64,000 bases of DNA from Tissierellia bacterium (GTDB lineage Bacteria; Bacillota; Clostridia; Tissierellales; Peptoniphilaceae), in assembly GCA_030532305.1 (NCBI GenBank), contig JAUNLJ010000001.1, forward strand, positions 42,946 through 106,945, written 5' to 3'. Positions within the stretch are counted from its first letter, which is position 1. Each line of letters begins with the position of its first letter. The notes below the pieces were generated by a model, which saw only the letters and a list, made by a program, of their open reading frames with translations, searched no databases and was not told where the DNA came from. The position numbers and the translations under genes are program-made. Below, one piece after another: positions 33,831 through 41,706 of this stretch.

Positions 33831-34525
33831 ATTAGCAAGTCTCCTGAAAATACCGGTCCATCTAAACAGACCTTCTTGCGGCCCTGCTTGGTCCTAATGG
33901 AGCAGGATAGGCAGGCCCCAAAACCACAACCCATCCGGGTTTCTAGGCTCAAATACACATGCTTGTCTCGTTTTTTGCCCTCCCTTTGGACCGCCTCCAT
34001 CATGGGCCGGGGGCCACAGGTAAAGAACATATCTAGGCCGTCAAAGTCTACACTATCGGTGATTAGGCCCCCATACTTAAAGTGGACAGGGGAGGCCAGG
34101 CCAGAAAAGAGGTCCTCTAGGCCCTGGTCCTCATTAAAGCCCAGGTAGAGGGTAAAATCCATGTCCTCCCGGTCCCCATACCGCCGGGCCAGGAAGTGGA
34201 AGGGGGCCACCCCGGTCCCCCCACCTACCAGGCCTATCTTCCGGTTAAGAATCTGGGGAAAGCCGTTGCCATAGGGGCCAGACCCTTGGATCTGGTCTCC
34301 CACCTCTAGCTGGGCCAGGTTTTTAGTCCCCTCCCCCACCTGGGCCACCAGAAAGCTAGTGGTCTTTTTATCGTAGTCAAAGACAGAAATGGGCCGGCCT
34401 AAAAGCTTGCTCTTATCGTCAGATCCCAGCATGTAAAATTGGCCTGGCAGGCTGGGCTGGGCAATGTCCGTCTTTAAAAGAAAGTAGCTGGGGGAAAGTT
34501 GTTTCTTGTCTAAAATCTCAATCAT
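33818..34525 (-). CDS. pyrK: Dihydroorotate dehydrogenase electron transfer subunit
   Basis: The 235-residue FAD- and [2Fe-2S]-containing partner of PyrD. The flavin domain has Gly-Arg-Pro-Ile-Ser-Val (43-48) and a nucleotide-binding Gly-Gly-Gly-Thr-Gly-Val-Ala-Pro (101-108). The cluster cysteines are Cys200, Cys205, Cys208 and Cys220 (Cys-x4-Cys-x2-Cys-x11-Cys), the standard PyrK pattern. It overlaps pyrB by 4 bp and pyrD by 13 bp, so the three are translated in close linkage. Confidence 0.95.
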   Translation of the reverse strand: MIEILDKKQLSPSYFLLKTDIAQPSLPGQFYMLGSDDKSKLLGRPISVFDYDKKTTSFLVAQVGEGTKNLAQLEVGDQIQGSGPYGNGFPQILNRKIGLVGGGTGVAPFHFLARRYGDREDMDFTLYLGFNEDQGLEDLFSGLASPVHFKYGGLITDSVDFDGLDMFFTCGPRPMMEAVQREGKKRDKHVYLSLETRMGCGFGACLSCSIRTKQGRKKVCLDGPVFSGDLLIWEN

Positions 34526-35451
34526 CTTTTACCTCCGTCCTTGGCCTCCAAGAGATAGGTTATAAGGGCCATCCGGCCCACCATCCCCAGTTTAGCCTGC
34601 CTAAAATACAGGGCCCGGGGGTCATCATCCACCTCCTGGCTAATCTCATCCACCCGGGGAAGGGGGTGGAGGACAGCCAGGTCCTTCTTGGCCAGCTTCA
34701 TTTTTTCTGTGTCTAAGAGATAGGACCCCCTTAGGGCCTCGGCCTCCCTGGGGTCTTCAAAACGCTCCTTCTGGATCCGGGTCATATAGAGGACATCCAG
34801 GTCCCCAATACACTCAGCCAGTTCGCCTACGACTTGAACCCGGCCGGGGTCCACATAGTCATAAAAGGAGGGGGCCAGGGCCAGGGCCTCTGGAGAGATA
34901 AGATAAAAGCTGTTGCCCTCCATTTGCTCCATAAATTTAAAGAGGGAATGGACCGTCCGGCCATACTTAAGGTCCCCACAAAAACCAATTTTTAAGCCCT
35001 CTAGGCCTCCCTTGGCCTCCCGAATGGTCAGGATGTCGGCCAGGGTTTGGGTGGGGTGGGCGTTGGACCCGTCCCCTGCATTGATGAGGTTCATCTGGCT
35101 AAGATAGGGGGCCACCTGGTGGGGGGTAAAGTTTTCAGGGTGGCGCATGGCACAAATATCAGCATAGCCCTCCAGGATCCTCAGGGTATCTGCCAGAGAT
35201 TCCCCCTTGGCTACTGAAGAGACCTTGGGGTCAGTCACAGAGATAACCTGGCCTCCCAGCCGTAACATGGCCGTCTCAAAGGAGATCCGGGTCCGGGTTG
35301 ACGGTTCAAAAAAAAGACTAGCTAATATCTTTCCTTGACACCGGCTTAAATAGGCTTCCGGCTGGATAAGAATATTATCTGCTAGTCTAAAAATTTCTTC
35401 ATATTCATTTAAAGCCAAGTCGTTCGGCTCGATAAAATGTTTAACCTTCAT
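34522..35451 (-). CDS. pyrB: Aspartate carbamoyltransferase catalytic subunit
   Basis: Transfers the carbamoyl group to aspartate, the committed step of pyrimidine synthesis. The 309-residue protein has the carbamoyl-phosphate motif Ser-Thr-Arg-Thr-Arg (51-55), then His-Pro-x-Gln and a C-terminal His-Pro-Leu-Pro-Arg block. No regulatory subunit gene (pyrI) is present, as in Bacillus. It is the first gene of the operon, behind a strong promoter and a short leader whose hairpin includes the ribosome site. Confidence 0.95.
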   Translation of the reverse strand: MKVKHFIEPNDLALNEYEEIFRLADNILIQPEAYLSRCQGKILASLFFEPSTRTRISFETAMLRLGGQVISVTDPKVSSVAKGESLADTLRILEGYADICAMRHPENFTPHQVAPYLSQMNLINAGDGSNAHPTQTLADILTIREAKGGLEGLKIGFCGDLKYGRTVHSLFKFMEQMEGNSFYLISPEALALAPSFYDYVDPGRVQVVGELAECIGDLDVLYMTRIQKERFEDPREAEALRGSYLLDTEKMKLAKKDLAVLHPLPRVDEISQEVDDDPRALYFRQAKLGMVGRMALITYLLEAKDGGKR

Positions 35452-35560
35452 CTTTTACCCTCCATAGGCCTCGATTAATGGAGTTATATCTCACTCTTGC
35501 ATTTTGTAGGCAAAGCCCACTGCTAGAAAGCATTTTAGACCTTTTATCCCCTTTAGTCAA
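35452..35560 (-). promoter_or_regulatory. Promoter and leader of the pyrB operon, with a hairpin over the ribosome site
   Basis: Minus-strand TTGACT (35560-35555) and TAAAAT (35537-35532), 17 bp apart, form the promoter. In the 75-nt leader, CTCCAT (35483-35478) pairs with ATGGAG (35465-35460), and the latter is part of the GGAGGG ribosome site 6 nt before the pyrB ATG. The loop reads TAATCGAGGCCT. Opening or closing this stem could set translation of pyrB. The loop resembles only part of the PyrR consensus, so the sensor is unknown. Confidence 0.65.
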
Positions 35561-35597
35561 GGGGCTTTTTTCTGAAAGAATCTTTATTTTGGGGCCT

Positions 35598-35628
35598 GTC
35601 CAGGACCCGGCCTAGCCAGACCCTGGAC
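35598..35628. repeat. Imperfect inverted repeat after btuD
   Basis: GTCCAGGACCCGGC and GCCAGACCCTGGAC pair across three bases (with wobbles in the minus-strand RNA). It lies 30 bp past the ABC ATPase stop, but no clean T tract follows on the minus strand, so a terminator role is uncertain. Confidence 0.5.
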
Positions 35629-35657
35629 CTGGCAGGGATTTTTTAAAAAAGGTCTAG

Positions 35658-36812
35658 CTACAAAAGGTCCTCTAGCTGGTAAGAGGAGGAGGCCCCATAG
35701 CCCGGTCTCTCTTTTAAGAAGATCAGCTTCTTGGCTTTTTTTAGGCTATAGTCTAAGAGGGCCTGGTTGCCCCTATTGGCCCCGACAAAATCGGCCCCTA
35801 CATCTAGGACATAGTCCACCTGGTCTATTAGGTCCTTGGCCCTTTGGATGGTGTCCTGGGAAATGTCCCTAAAGGCCTTTTCAACCAGGGTCTTTTTAGC
35901 CAGGGGTCTAGCTACAGCCAGGTCCAGGTCATTTTCAAAGAGGATGCCGGCATAAAAGGCCACCCCCTCCTTGTTTAACCGCCTATAGGTCTTGATCCCC
36001 CTGCCACAGCCCCCCACAACAAAGACCTTGGCCTCCCCCTTGGGAGCCTCAAGCTCAATATTGCCTAAGAGGCTGGAATAGGACCCCTCCTTAATACTAA
36101 AGGCCGCCTTAATGGCCTGGTCCTTTAGGACCTGGTCTGGAGAACCGTAGCTATAGGTCTGGTCCCCATTAATCTGTAGGACCTGGTCGGCAATTTTAGA
36201 AATCAGGTCAATTTCATGCAGGGAGAGGATAAGGGTCTTGTTCATCTGCCTAGACAGGTTCTTTAAAATACCCAGGATTTCAATCTTATAGCGGACGTCC
36301 AAAAAGGAGGTGGGCTCGTCTAAGATCATGATATCCGCCCCTTGGCAGATGGCCCGGGCCAGCATGATCCGCTGCTTTTGCCCGTCTGATAGCTGGGAAA
36401 AGGGCCGGTCCTTAATGGCCTGGGCCTTGACCATGTCTAGGGCCTGGTCTATGGCCTGGAAGTCCTCTTCTTCTAGCTTGCCTAGAAAGTTGGTGTAGGG
36501 AAAGCGGCCTGTGGCGACAATTTCTTCTGCCGTCATCAAGTCTAGGCTCAGTCTTTCCGTAAGGACTGCACTCATCTTGCTGGCCCTTTCTATATTCTTA
36601 AGGCTCTCCATCTCTTTTTCTTCCAGGTAGATCTTGCCCCCCAGCTTTTTTTGCTGGTGGATAAGGGTCTTAATAAGGGTAGACTTGCCAGACCCGTTGG
36701 GCCCCATGAGGCAGAGGATTTGCCCCCTTTCTAGCTGGAAATTAATATCTTCTAGGACCACATGGTCCCCATAACCTATTTTTAAATCTTGGCTTCCTAT
36801 TTGCTGGGTCAT
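35658..36812 (-). CDS. btuD: Cobalamin/corrinoid-type ABC ATPase with an extra C-terminal domain
   Basis: A 384-residue ATPase of the BtuD/FecE group. Walker A is Gly-Pro-Asn-Gly-Ser-Gly-Lys-Ser (38-45), the signature is Leu-Ser-Asp-Gly-Gln, and Walker B is Ile-Leu-Asp-Glu-Pro. These occupy the first 250 residues. About 120 further residues start with Val-Phe-Val-Val-Gly-Gly-Cys-Gly-Arg-Gly and look like a small Rossmann-type domain, seen in some Clostridia and archaeal FecE-like ATPases; its role is not known. It overlaps the permease by 4 bp. The B12 riboswitch upstream points to corrinoid as the substrate. Confidence 0.88.
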   Translation of the reverse strand: MTQQIGSQDLKIGYGDHVVLEDINFQLERGQILCLMGPNGSGKSTLIKTLIHQQKKLGGKIYLEEKEMESLKNIERASKMSAVLTERLSLDLMTAEEIVATGRFPYTNFLGKLEEEDFQAIDQALDMVKAQAIKDRPFSQLSDGQKQRIMLARAICQGADIMILDEPTSFLDVRYKIEILGILKNLSRQMNKTLILSLHEIDLISKIADQVLQINGDQTYSYGSPDQVLKDQAIKAAFSIKEGSYSSLLGNIELEAPKGEAKVFVVGGCGRGIKTYRRLNKEGVAFYAGILFENDLDLAVARPLAKKTLVEKAFRDISQDTIQRAKDLIDQVDYVLDVGADFVGANRGNQALLDYSLKKAKKLIFLKERPGYGASSSYQLEDLL

Positions 36813-37843
36813 CTTGTCCTCCTTGTCATAAGGTAGATCACAATGGGGGCCCCAATCAGGGAGGTAATCACACTAATGTTAAGTTCTATAGGGGCAAAGA
36901 GGGTCCTGGCCAGGTAGTCTGATAGGAGGCAAAAGTTGGCCCCGGTTAAGCAGATGGCTGGCACCAGGATCTTGGGGTTGGCACTTTTAAAGAGGATCCG
37001 GCTTATATGGGGCACGGCAATGCCCACAAAGGAAATGGGACCGGCAAAGGCCGTCACACAGGCTGTCAAACAGGAGGAGAGGATAATCAGCCGGAACCTG
37101 AACTTTTTAATGTCCAGGCCCATGGTCATGGCATAGGATTCTCCCAGTAAAAAGGCCTGGAGGGACTTGGCGCTTAAAAAGGTCATAATAATAGAAGGAA
37201 TAATAATGATAAGTGAGACCCTAATCATGTCCCAGTTGACCCCAGAAAAGGACCCCAACCCCCACATGGTGAGGCCTGCTATCTTGTGTTCATCAGAAAA
37301 GGTCATCATAAAATTAGTTATGGCCGTGGCGATATAGCCGATCATAATCCCTATGACCACCAGGGTAGACAGGGACTTGGACCGCTTGGCAAAGATCAAA
37401 ACCAGGACCATGGCCAAGAGGCTGCCCACCATGGAAAAGACAAAGAAAAGGCCCAGGGACTGGACCTGGAGGCCCAGGCCAAAGTTGCCCAGAATAATCA
37501 GGCCCACAAAGAGCCTGGCCCCAGAGGTAATTCCCAGGACCGAGGGGCCTACAATGGGGTTCCTAAAAAAGGTCTGGAGCAAAAAACCTGACACCGATAG
37601 GGCCATGCCAAAGAGGATGGCGCTAATGATCCTAGGCAGCCTAATCTTATAGAGGACATTATATTCTAGCCTACTTAGGGCCCTACCCTGAAACAGGACC
37701 TCATAGAGGTCCCCCAAGCCCAGGTCCACAGACCCAGAAACCAGGTTTAAGAGGACCAGGCCCCCTAAAAGGCTAAGTAGGAAAAGAAAGGCTAGGGTGT
37801 AGCCTTTCTTGGGGTTTCTTTTTATATGGCTTGTCTTGGTCAT
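36809..37843 (-). CDS. btuC: BtuC/FecCD-type ABC permease
   Basis: A 344-residue permease with about nine to ten membrane segments and the family's Gly-Pro-Ile-Ser-Phe-Val-Gly (about 270-276) coupling region, followed by Pro-His-Ile-Ser-Arg. It forms the channel for the corrinoid importer. I use the ATG at 37843, 4 bp after the preceding gene's stop; a GTG at 37879 with an AGGGAGAGG site inside that gene is an alternative. The lysine-rich N-terminus is cytosolic. It is tightly coupled to btuD. Confidence 0.88.
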   Translation of the reverse strand: MTKTSHIKRNPKKGYTLAFLFLLSLLGGLVLLNLVSGSVDLGLGDLYEVLFQGRALSRLEYNVLYKIRLPRIISAILFGMALSVSGFLLQTFFRNPIVGPSVLGITSGARLFVGLIILGNFGLGLQVQSLGLFFVFSMVGSLLAMVLVLIFAKRSKSLSTLVVIGIMIGYIATAITNFMMTFSDEHKIAGLTMWGLGSFSGVNWDMIRVSLIIIIPSIIMTFLSAKSLQAFLLGESYAMTMGLDIKKFRFRLIILSSCLTACVTAFAGPISFVGIAVPHISRILFKSANPKILVPAICLTGANFCLLSDYLARTLFAPIELNISVITSLIGAPIVIYLMTRRTR

Positions 37844-37847
37844 GGCA

Positions 37848-39032
37848 TCACTTGACTTCTTGGTAGAAGTAGAGGTCACCTGTGGCCTCTCCCTTTATGA
37901 TGGCGTGTAGGTCTTCGATCATTTCAGCGGTCTTGTCCATTTCTTGCCAGTAATTTTCCTTGGTGGCATAGACCCTTCCCTCCTTAAGGGCCTTCAGGTC
38001 CCCTAAATAGTCCCCGTATTGGAGGAGCTGGTCTTTTGTTTCAATAAAGGTCCCCATATTTTCATGGATGAGAATATCCATGTCCTGGGCCTGGGCGTAA
38101 AATTCTTCTGGAGTAATCTTATAGGCCCCGGTCCCTTCTTCTACAAGGCCGGCTAGGCCATAGGTCCCTCCAGCCAGTTCAAACATCTTAATGGAATAGT
38201 CCCCGCTTCGCTTGACGCTGGTCCCATCTTCCCCTACCCTAAAGCTGGCAATGGTGGGGCTTTTTTCTAGGGCCTTGCTTTCTTCTACCACCTTATCAAT
38301 CCGGGCATACTGGTCCTCTAAATAGGCCTGGGCCTCTTCTTGGGCCCCCACGAGGATGCCTATGAGTTTGACCCACTCAATCCGGCCCCGGGGGTCCTCT
38401 TCCACATATTGGGAAATCCCCATGTTAGGAATACCCAGGTCATCTAATTTAAGGTTGAGTTTTTCTTCTTCTTCCCCTACAAAACTACTCCTTAAAACCA
38501 GGTCAGGGTTGTCTTCTTGGATCCTTTCATAGTCTAGGTCATAGTAGTTACCTACAAAATCAATCTCGCCAGATTCCATCCGGTCTACCACCCCGTCAAT
38601 ATACCAGGTCTCAGGCTCATAGTTGACAAAGGCAATCTTATCTAGCTGGCCAATGGCCCGAAAAAGGGCCACATGGGTGGTGGATAGGACCCCTATGTTT
38701 TCCACAGGATAATGGATCTGCCTTAAATCCTCCTCCTCCAGGTCTAAAAAGTCCTTGTCCTTGGGCACTAAAAGGACCCTTTCGGCCCCATCTACCATAT
38801 CTACATAGATATAGTCTTCTGCTAGTCTCTTTATTTTTAAGGACTTTGAATACTGAAAGTCCTCTTCTGCAAGGACCTCTAAACCCGTCATCTCTTCCAC
38901 CGGGTCTTGGTCTTGGAGGGCTAGGCTATTTTCTGTATTTTTCCCCTCTGCCTCATCAGAATTTATAGGTTCACAGGCCGTAGCAAAGGCCAAGAGCAGG
39001 ACAAGGGCCAATAAACTAAAGTTTTTTCTCAT
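37848..39032 (-). CDS. btuF: Corrinoid-type ABC substrate-binding lipoprotein
   Basis: A 394-residue binding protein of the BtuF/FhuD (helical backbone) class. The signal peptide ends in Phe-Ala-Thr-Ala-Cys, so Cys20 is the lipidated residue; an acidic, low-complexity linker (about 24-60) tethers the ligand-binding part. Two lobes follow (about 80-215 and 230-390). The ATG at 39032 fits the signal peptide and has a GTGGAG site; a longer frame exists but has no such site. It is the first gene behind the cobalamin riboswitch. Binding of cobalamin rather than siderophore is inferred from the riboswitch. Confidence 0.88.
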   Translation of the reverse strand: MRKNFSLLALVLLLAFATACEPINSDEAEGKNTENSLALQDQDPVEEMTGLEVLAEEDFQYSKSLKIKRLAEDYIYVDMVDGAERVLLVPKDKDFLDLEEEDLRQIHYPVENIGVLSTTHVALFRAIGQLDKIAFVNYEPETWYIDGVVDRMESGEIDFVGNYYDLDYERIQEDNPDLVLRSSFVGEEEEKLNLKLDDLGIPNMGISQYVEEDPRGRIEWVKLIGILVGAQEEAQAYLEDQYARIDKVVEESKALEKSPTIASFRVGEDGTSVKRSGDYSIKMFELAGGTYGLAGLVEEGTGAYKITPEEFYAQAQDMDILIHENMGTFIETKDQLLQYGDYLGDLKALKEGRVYATKENYWQEMDKTAEMIEDLHAIIKGEATGDLYFYQEVK

Positions 39033-39172
39033 TTTTTTCTCCACTTCTATTTTCCTTCCTAGGCCTCCCTTAGCGGAGGCCCTTAACTCTTTCATACCCC
39101 TTCCCTTAAGGGGTCTAAACCCTGGAGGTCTTCTAGGCCACCAGGGGAATCTCGCCTAAAGGGTCTTCCAAT

Positions 39173-39378
39173 AAAAAAGCCCGTGCAGGCTGCACAGGCT
39201 AAAGGCTTTAACATAAACTTAGTCTATACATCGTAGAACTAAAATTTCTAAAGATATCCTGACTTAAGCGTCCTCATCTGATCCTGCCTCCCTAGTTTTA
39301 CTGGCATCTTGGACAGACTCGGCTATTACAGTGGCGAGACCGTGTGGGACTTGCACCCAGCTTCCCTTATTTATAGAC
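39173..39378 (-). promoter_or_regulatory. Cobalamin riboswitch with terminator
   Basis: The minus strand carries the conserved parts of a cobalamin (B12) element: GTGCAAGTCCC, then CGGTCTCGCCACTGTAA (B12-box, GCCACTGTAA at 39335-39326), and at the 3' side AAGTCAGGATATC. It is followed by a hairpin AGCCTGTGCA/TGCACGGGCT and six T (39201-39173), a terminator. Bound B12 would shut off btuFCD. A strong promoter lies at 39383-39411. Confidence 0.93.
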
Positions 39379-39382
39379 TTAA

Positions 39383-39411
39383 ATTATAGCAAAGTCTTCT
39401 AAATATGTCAA
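39383..39411 (-). promoter_or_regulatory. Promoter of the btuFCD operon
   Basis: Minus-strand consensus TTGACA (39411-39406) and TATAAT (39388-39383), spacer 17 bp. Confidence 0.88.
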
Positions 39412-39518
39412 TTTTAGGCCTTCTTTTAGGGGCCCTGGCCTAATTTTCAAGATTTATTTCCTCCCTTTAGAATAGGCCCCCCCTGGCAGGGTATATAAAA
39501 AATAAGAGGAGGGATTGT

Positions 39519-39968
39519 ATGCTAAAGAAAATTTTAGTGGCAACAGATGGGTCTAAGCTGGCCAGTAAGGCCATAGAGACCGCTGTAGACCTTGCCAAAC
39601 AAAACCAAGCCAAGCTCTATATTTTAACCGTTGTCCCTGAGGCTGCCTATTATGAACACTACCCCATGGTCTTTCCCTATGGGCCCGAGGTCCTAAAGGC
39701 CAACGAAGAAAGGGCCAAGGTCCTTTTAGACGAGGCTAAAAAACAAGTGGCCTATGATGGGAATGTGGAAACCTACTATGCCCTTGGGTCTGCTGGCAAA
39801 GAAATTATCGACTTTTCCAACGACCATGATGTGGACCTGATTGTCCTAGGGAACCGGGGCCTTGGGGCCTTCTCCAGAACCCTCTTAGGATCTGTGTCCA
39901 ACAAGGTCATCAACCACAGCCAGCGGTCCGTTTTAGTGGTTAAGGACCTAGAAGAAGAAGCCCAGTAA
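39519..39968 (+). CDS. Universal stress protein (UspA family)
   Basis: A 149-residue cytosolic protein with the nucleotide-binding UspA fold: Val-Ala-Thr-Asp-Gly-Ser near the N-terminus and the Gly-x2-Gly-x9-Gly-Ser ATP motif (Gly-Asn-Arg-Gly-Leu-Gly-Ala-Phe-Ser-Arg-Thr-Leu-Leu-Gly-Ser) near 112-126. It is followed 52 bp later by a second copy that shares this motif almost exactly, so the two are a tandem duplication. GAGGAGG precedes the ATG. Confidence 0.9.
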   Translation: MLKKILVATDGSKLASKAIETAVDLAKQNQAKLYILTVVPEAAYYEHYPMVFPYGPEVLKANEERAKVLLDEAKKQVAYDGNVETYYALGSAGKEIIDFSNDHDVDLIVLGNRGLGAFSRTLLGSVSNKVINHSQRSVLVVKDLEEEAQ

Positions 39969-40020
39969 GTCCCTAAGCTTTCTGTCCAAAGTTATCTTAA
40001 TATCTAGGAGGTGTCTTAAG

Positions 40021-40449
40021 ATGAAAAATATTTTAGTCGCCATTGATGGTTCCAAGGAGTCCAAGTACATTCTAGAAGTAGCCAAGACCTTCCAAGAGGC
40101 CTTTTCTTGCCAAATCACTGTCCTAACCGTCTCTCCTGGCCTGGGCCACTTCACCAGCAACTACAGCTTTGCCCGTGAAATTAACCAGGTCACCGAAGAT
40201 TTCTTTAAGGAGGCCCTAGATAAGGCCAAGACACTCTTTAAGGACACAGACTCCGTCTCCTTCCTATTTAAGGAGGGAAAACCTGCCCAGGTCATTGTAG
40301 AGACGGCCCAAGAATTAGAGGCAGACCTGATTATCCTAGGTAACCGGGGTTTGGGTGCCTTCTCCCGGACTCAACTGGGCTCTGTCTCTGACAAGGTGGC
40401 CCAAATGACCTCTGCCCACGTCTTTGTGGTCAAGGAAGGCCGGGGCTAG
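40021..40449 (+). CDS. Universal stress protein (UspA family), second copy
   Basis: A 142-residue UspA-fold protein; the C-terminal ATP motif is like that of the preceding gene (Gly-Asn-Arg-Gly-Leu-Gly-Ala-Phe-Ser-Arg-Thr-Gln-Leu-Gly-Ser), while the middle has diverged. An AGGAGG site sits before the ATG. The pair probably works in survival under starvation or redox stress, as known for the family, but the ligand and condition are not shown. Confidence 0.9.
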   Translation: MKNILVAIDGSKESKYILEVAKTFQEAFSCQITVLTVSPGLGHFTSNYSFAREINQVTEDFFKEALDKAKTLFKDTDSVSFLFKEGKPAQVIVETAQELEADLIILGNRGLGAFSRTQLGSVSDKVAQMTSAHVFVVKEGRG

Positions 40450-40466
40450 GTCTTAAATTAGGCCAT

Positions 40467-40500
40467 AAAAAAGAAGCTAGTGACCTAGCTTCTTTTTTTT
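40467..40500. terminator. Bidirectional terminator between usp genes and the 6S-like RNA
   Basis: AAGAAGCTAG/CTAGCTTCTT hairpin with A6 on the left and T8 on the right. It ends the usp transcript (+) and, on the minus strand, the small RNA. Confidence 0.9.
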
Positions 40501-40502
40501 AA

Positions 40503-40702
40503 TATATGGTTACTCCACCTAGCCGGTCTTCTACTAATTTTTACCCTCGTATATGAAGGTGGGTATCCTACCAGCAACATCTAACTTCCGCTCAAGGACG
40601 GCCTGTTATCCGAGGCTGAATTTCCAGACAACCCATATCTAATGTGTAGGTTAAATTATTCGAAGATAATCGAACTAAGTAGAGAAAAACCCTTAGTGCT
40701 TA
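40503..40702 (-). ncRNA. Putative 6S-like regulatory RNA
   Basis: About 200 nt of transcript without a coding frame. A minus-strand promoter (TTGAAA-17-TATAAT at 40737-40709) starts it, and the shared terminator at 40500-40467 ends it. The RNA can fold as a rod: a closing stem (40673-40682 with 40531-40539, and 40649-40655 with 40540-40546), a symmetric 13-nt/13-nt internal bubble (40636-40648 and 40547-40559), then ACCCA/TGGGT (40631-40635 with 40560-40564) and further nested pairs to a terminal hairpin. This is the shape of 6S RNA, which mimics an open promoter and binds RNA polymerase. I could not match a conserved 6S sequence from memory. Confidence 0.62.
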
Positions 40703-40708
40703 TTTATT

Positions 40709-40737
40709 ATTATAGGCTATTTGGTCTCTTTTTTCAA
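40709..40737 (-). promoter_or_regulatory. Promoter of the 6S-like RNA
   Basis: Minus-strand TTGAAA (40737-40732) and TATAAT (40714-40709), 17-bp spacer, located inside the last codons of the RluA-type gene. Confidence 0.78.
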
Positions 40738-41589
40738 GACCCCAACCAGACCATCCATATCCTGGGGCAGGGGGGCAAAAAAGCTGAGGTCCCTTCCTAA
40801 CCTAGGCTGGTAGAGGGATAGAGAGGCCACATGGAGGGCCACCCGGCTTATTTTTTCCTTAGACCCCCCATAGAGGTCGTCCCCTAAAAGGGGGTGGCCC
40901 AGGTGGGTCAAGTGGGCCCGGATTTGGTGGGTCCGGCCCGTTTCTAAATAAATTTTAACCAGGGAAAAGGCCTCCCCCACCAAAAGAGGTCGGATGTGGG
41001 TGATGGCCTCCTGGCCCCCTGGGACCACCCGGCGAACCAGACTATCCTCTCCTGGACCTATGGGCAAATCCAGGTCATAATCCCTGTCTAGGGCCCCCTG
41101 GACCAGGGCCAGGTAGGTCTTCTTCCGGGTGTGGGACCGGTCCAAAAGATTGTGGATATAGGGGTTTTTTGCCACTGCCACAAGGCCTGTGGTCTCCTTG
41201 TCCAGCCGGCCCACCAGGCGGACCTTCCGTTTAAGGCCCCTCTCTTTGAAGTAGCCCGCCACCTGACCTGCCAGGGTCCCCCTAGGATACATGGCGCAGG
41301 GCATACTCGCCAGGCCTGCCGCCTTATTTAAAACTAAAAGGTCCTGGTCCTCGTAGATGATCTTTTGGTCAAAGGGATCCACAGCCACAGGCAGGTCCTC
41401 CTCCTCAAAAATCAGCTGGACCTGGTCTCCCGGCCCAAGGACCTCTCCCTTTTTTAGGGGGCGGCCCCCTTTTTTTAGCCGGCCCTGGGCCAGGGCCCGC
41501 CGAATCTGGGTCCCCGATAGGCCCTCTTTTTTTAAGAGGGCCCGGACCTCTCCCTTGGCCCCTATCCTAAAGATAAAGTCGTCATCCAT
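40717..41589 (-). CDS. RluA-family pseudouridine synthase
   Basis: A 290-residue RNA pseudouridine synthase. The N-terminal 60 residues are S4-like, and the catalytic Asp130 sits in Gly-Arg-Leu-Asp-Lys-Glu-Thr-Thr-Gly-Leu. A Gly-Arg-Thr-His-Gln-Ile-Arg block near 230 is the second family motif. Target uridines (23S rRNA or tRNA) cannot be assigned. The ATG at 41589 has AGGGGG 7 nt before it; a longer frame from 41637 has none. Its end contains the promoter of the 6S-like RNA. Confidence 0.9.
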   Translation of the reverse strand: MDDDFIFRIGAKGEVRALLKKEGLSGTQIRRALAQGRLKKGGRPLKKGEVLGPGDQVQLIFEEEDLPVAVDPFDQKIIYEDQDLLVLNKAAGLASMPCAMYPRGTLAGQVAGYFKERGLKRKVRLVGRLDKETTGLVAVAKNPYIHNLLDRSHTRKKTYLALVQGALDRDYDLDLPIGPGEDSLVRRVVPGGQEAITHIRPLLVGEAFSLVKIYLETGRTHQIRAHLTHLGHPLLGDDLYGGSKEKISRVALHVASLSLYQPRLGRDLSFFAPLPQDMDGLVGVLKKETK

Positions 41590-41706
41590 CTTTTTACCCC
41601 CTCCCTTCTTTAAAATTTCCAGTTTTACATTGGTCATCCTTGTGATATACTTAACTTAATTAGGCTAGGCTGGCCTGTATAGGCCCATAGGATGCAAGGA
41701 GGACCC

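Noticed and set aside
35452-35531. A PyrR-binding attenuator before pyrB
   Set aside because: There is no terminator/antiterminator pair, and the loop lacks the central part of the PyrR consensus.
35598-35628. Rho-independent terminator after btuD
   Set aside because: The stem is good but no T tract follows it on the minus strand; kept as an inverted repeat only.
40503-40702. Riboswitch on the plus strand after the usp genes
   Set aside because: No plus-strand gene follows, the usp terminator precedes it, and the good promoter is on the minus strand.
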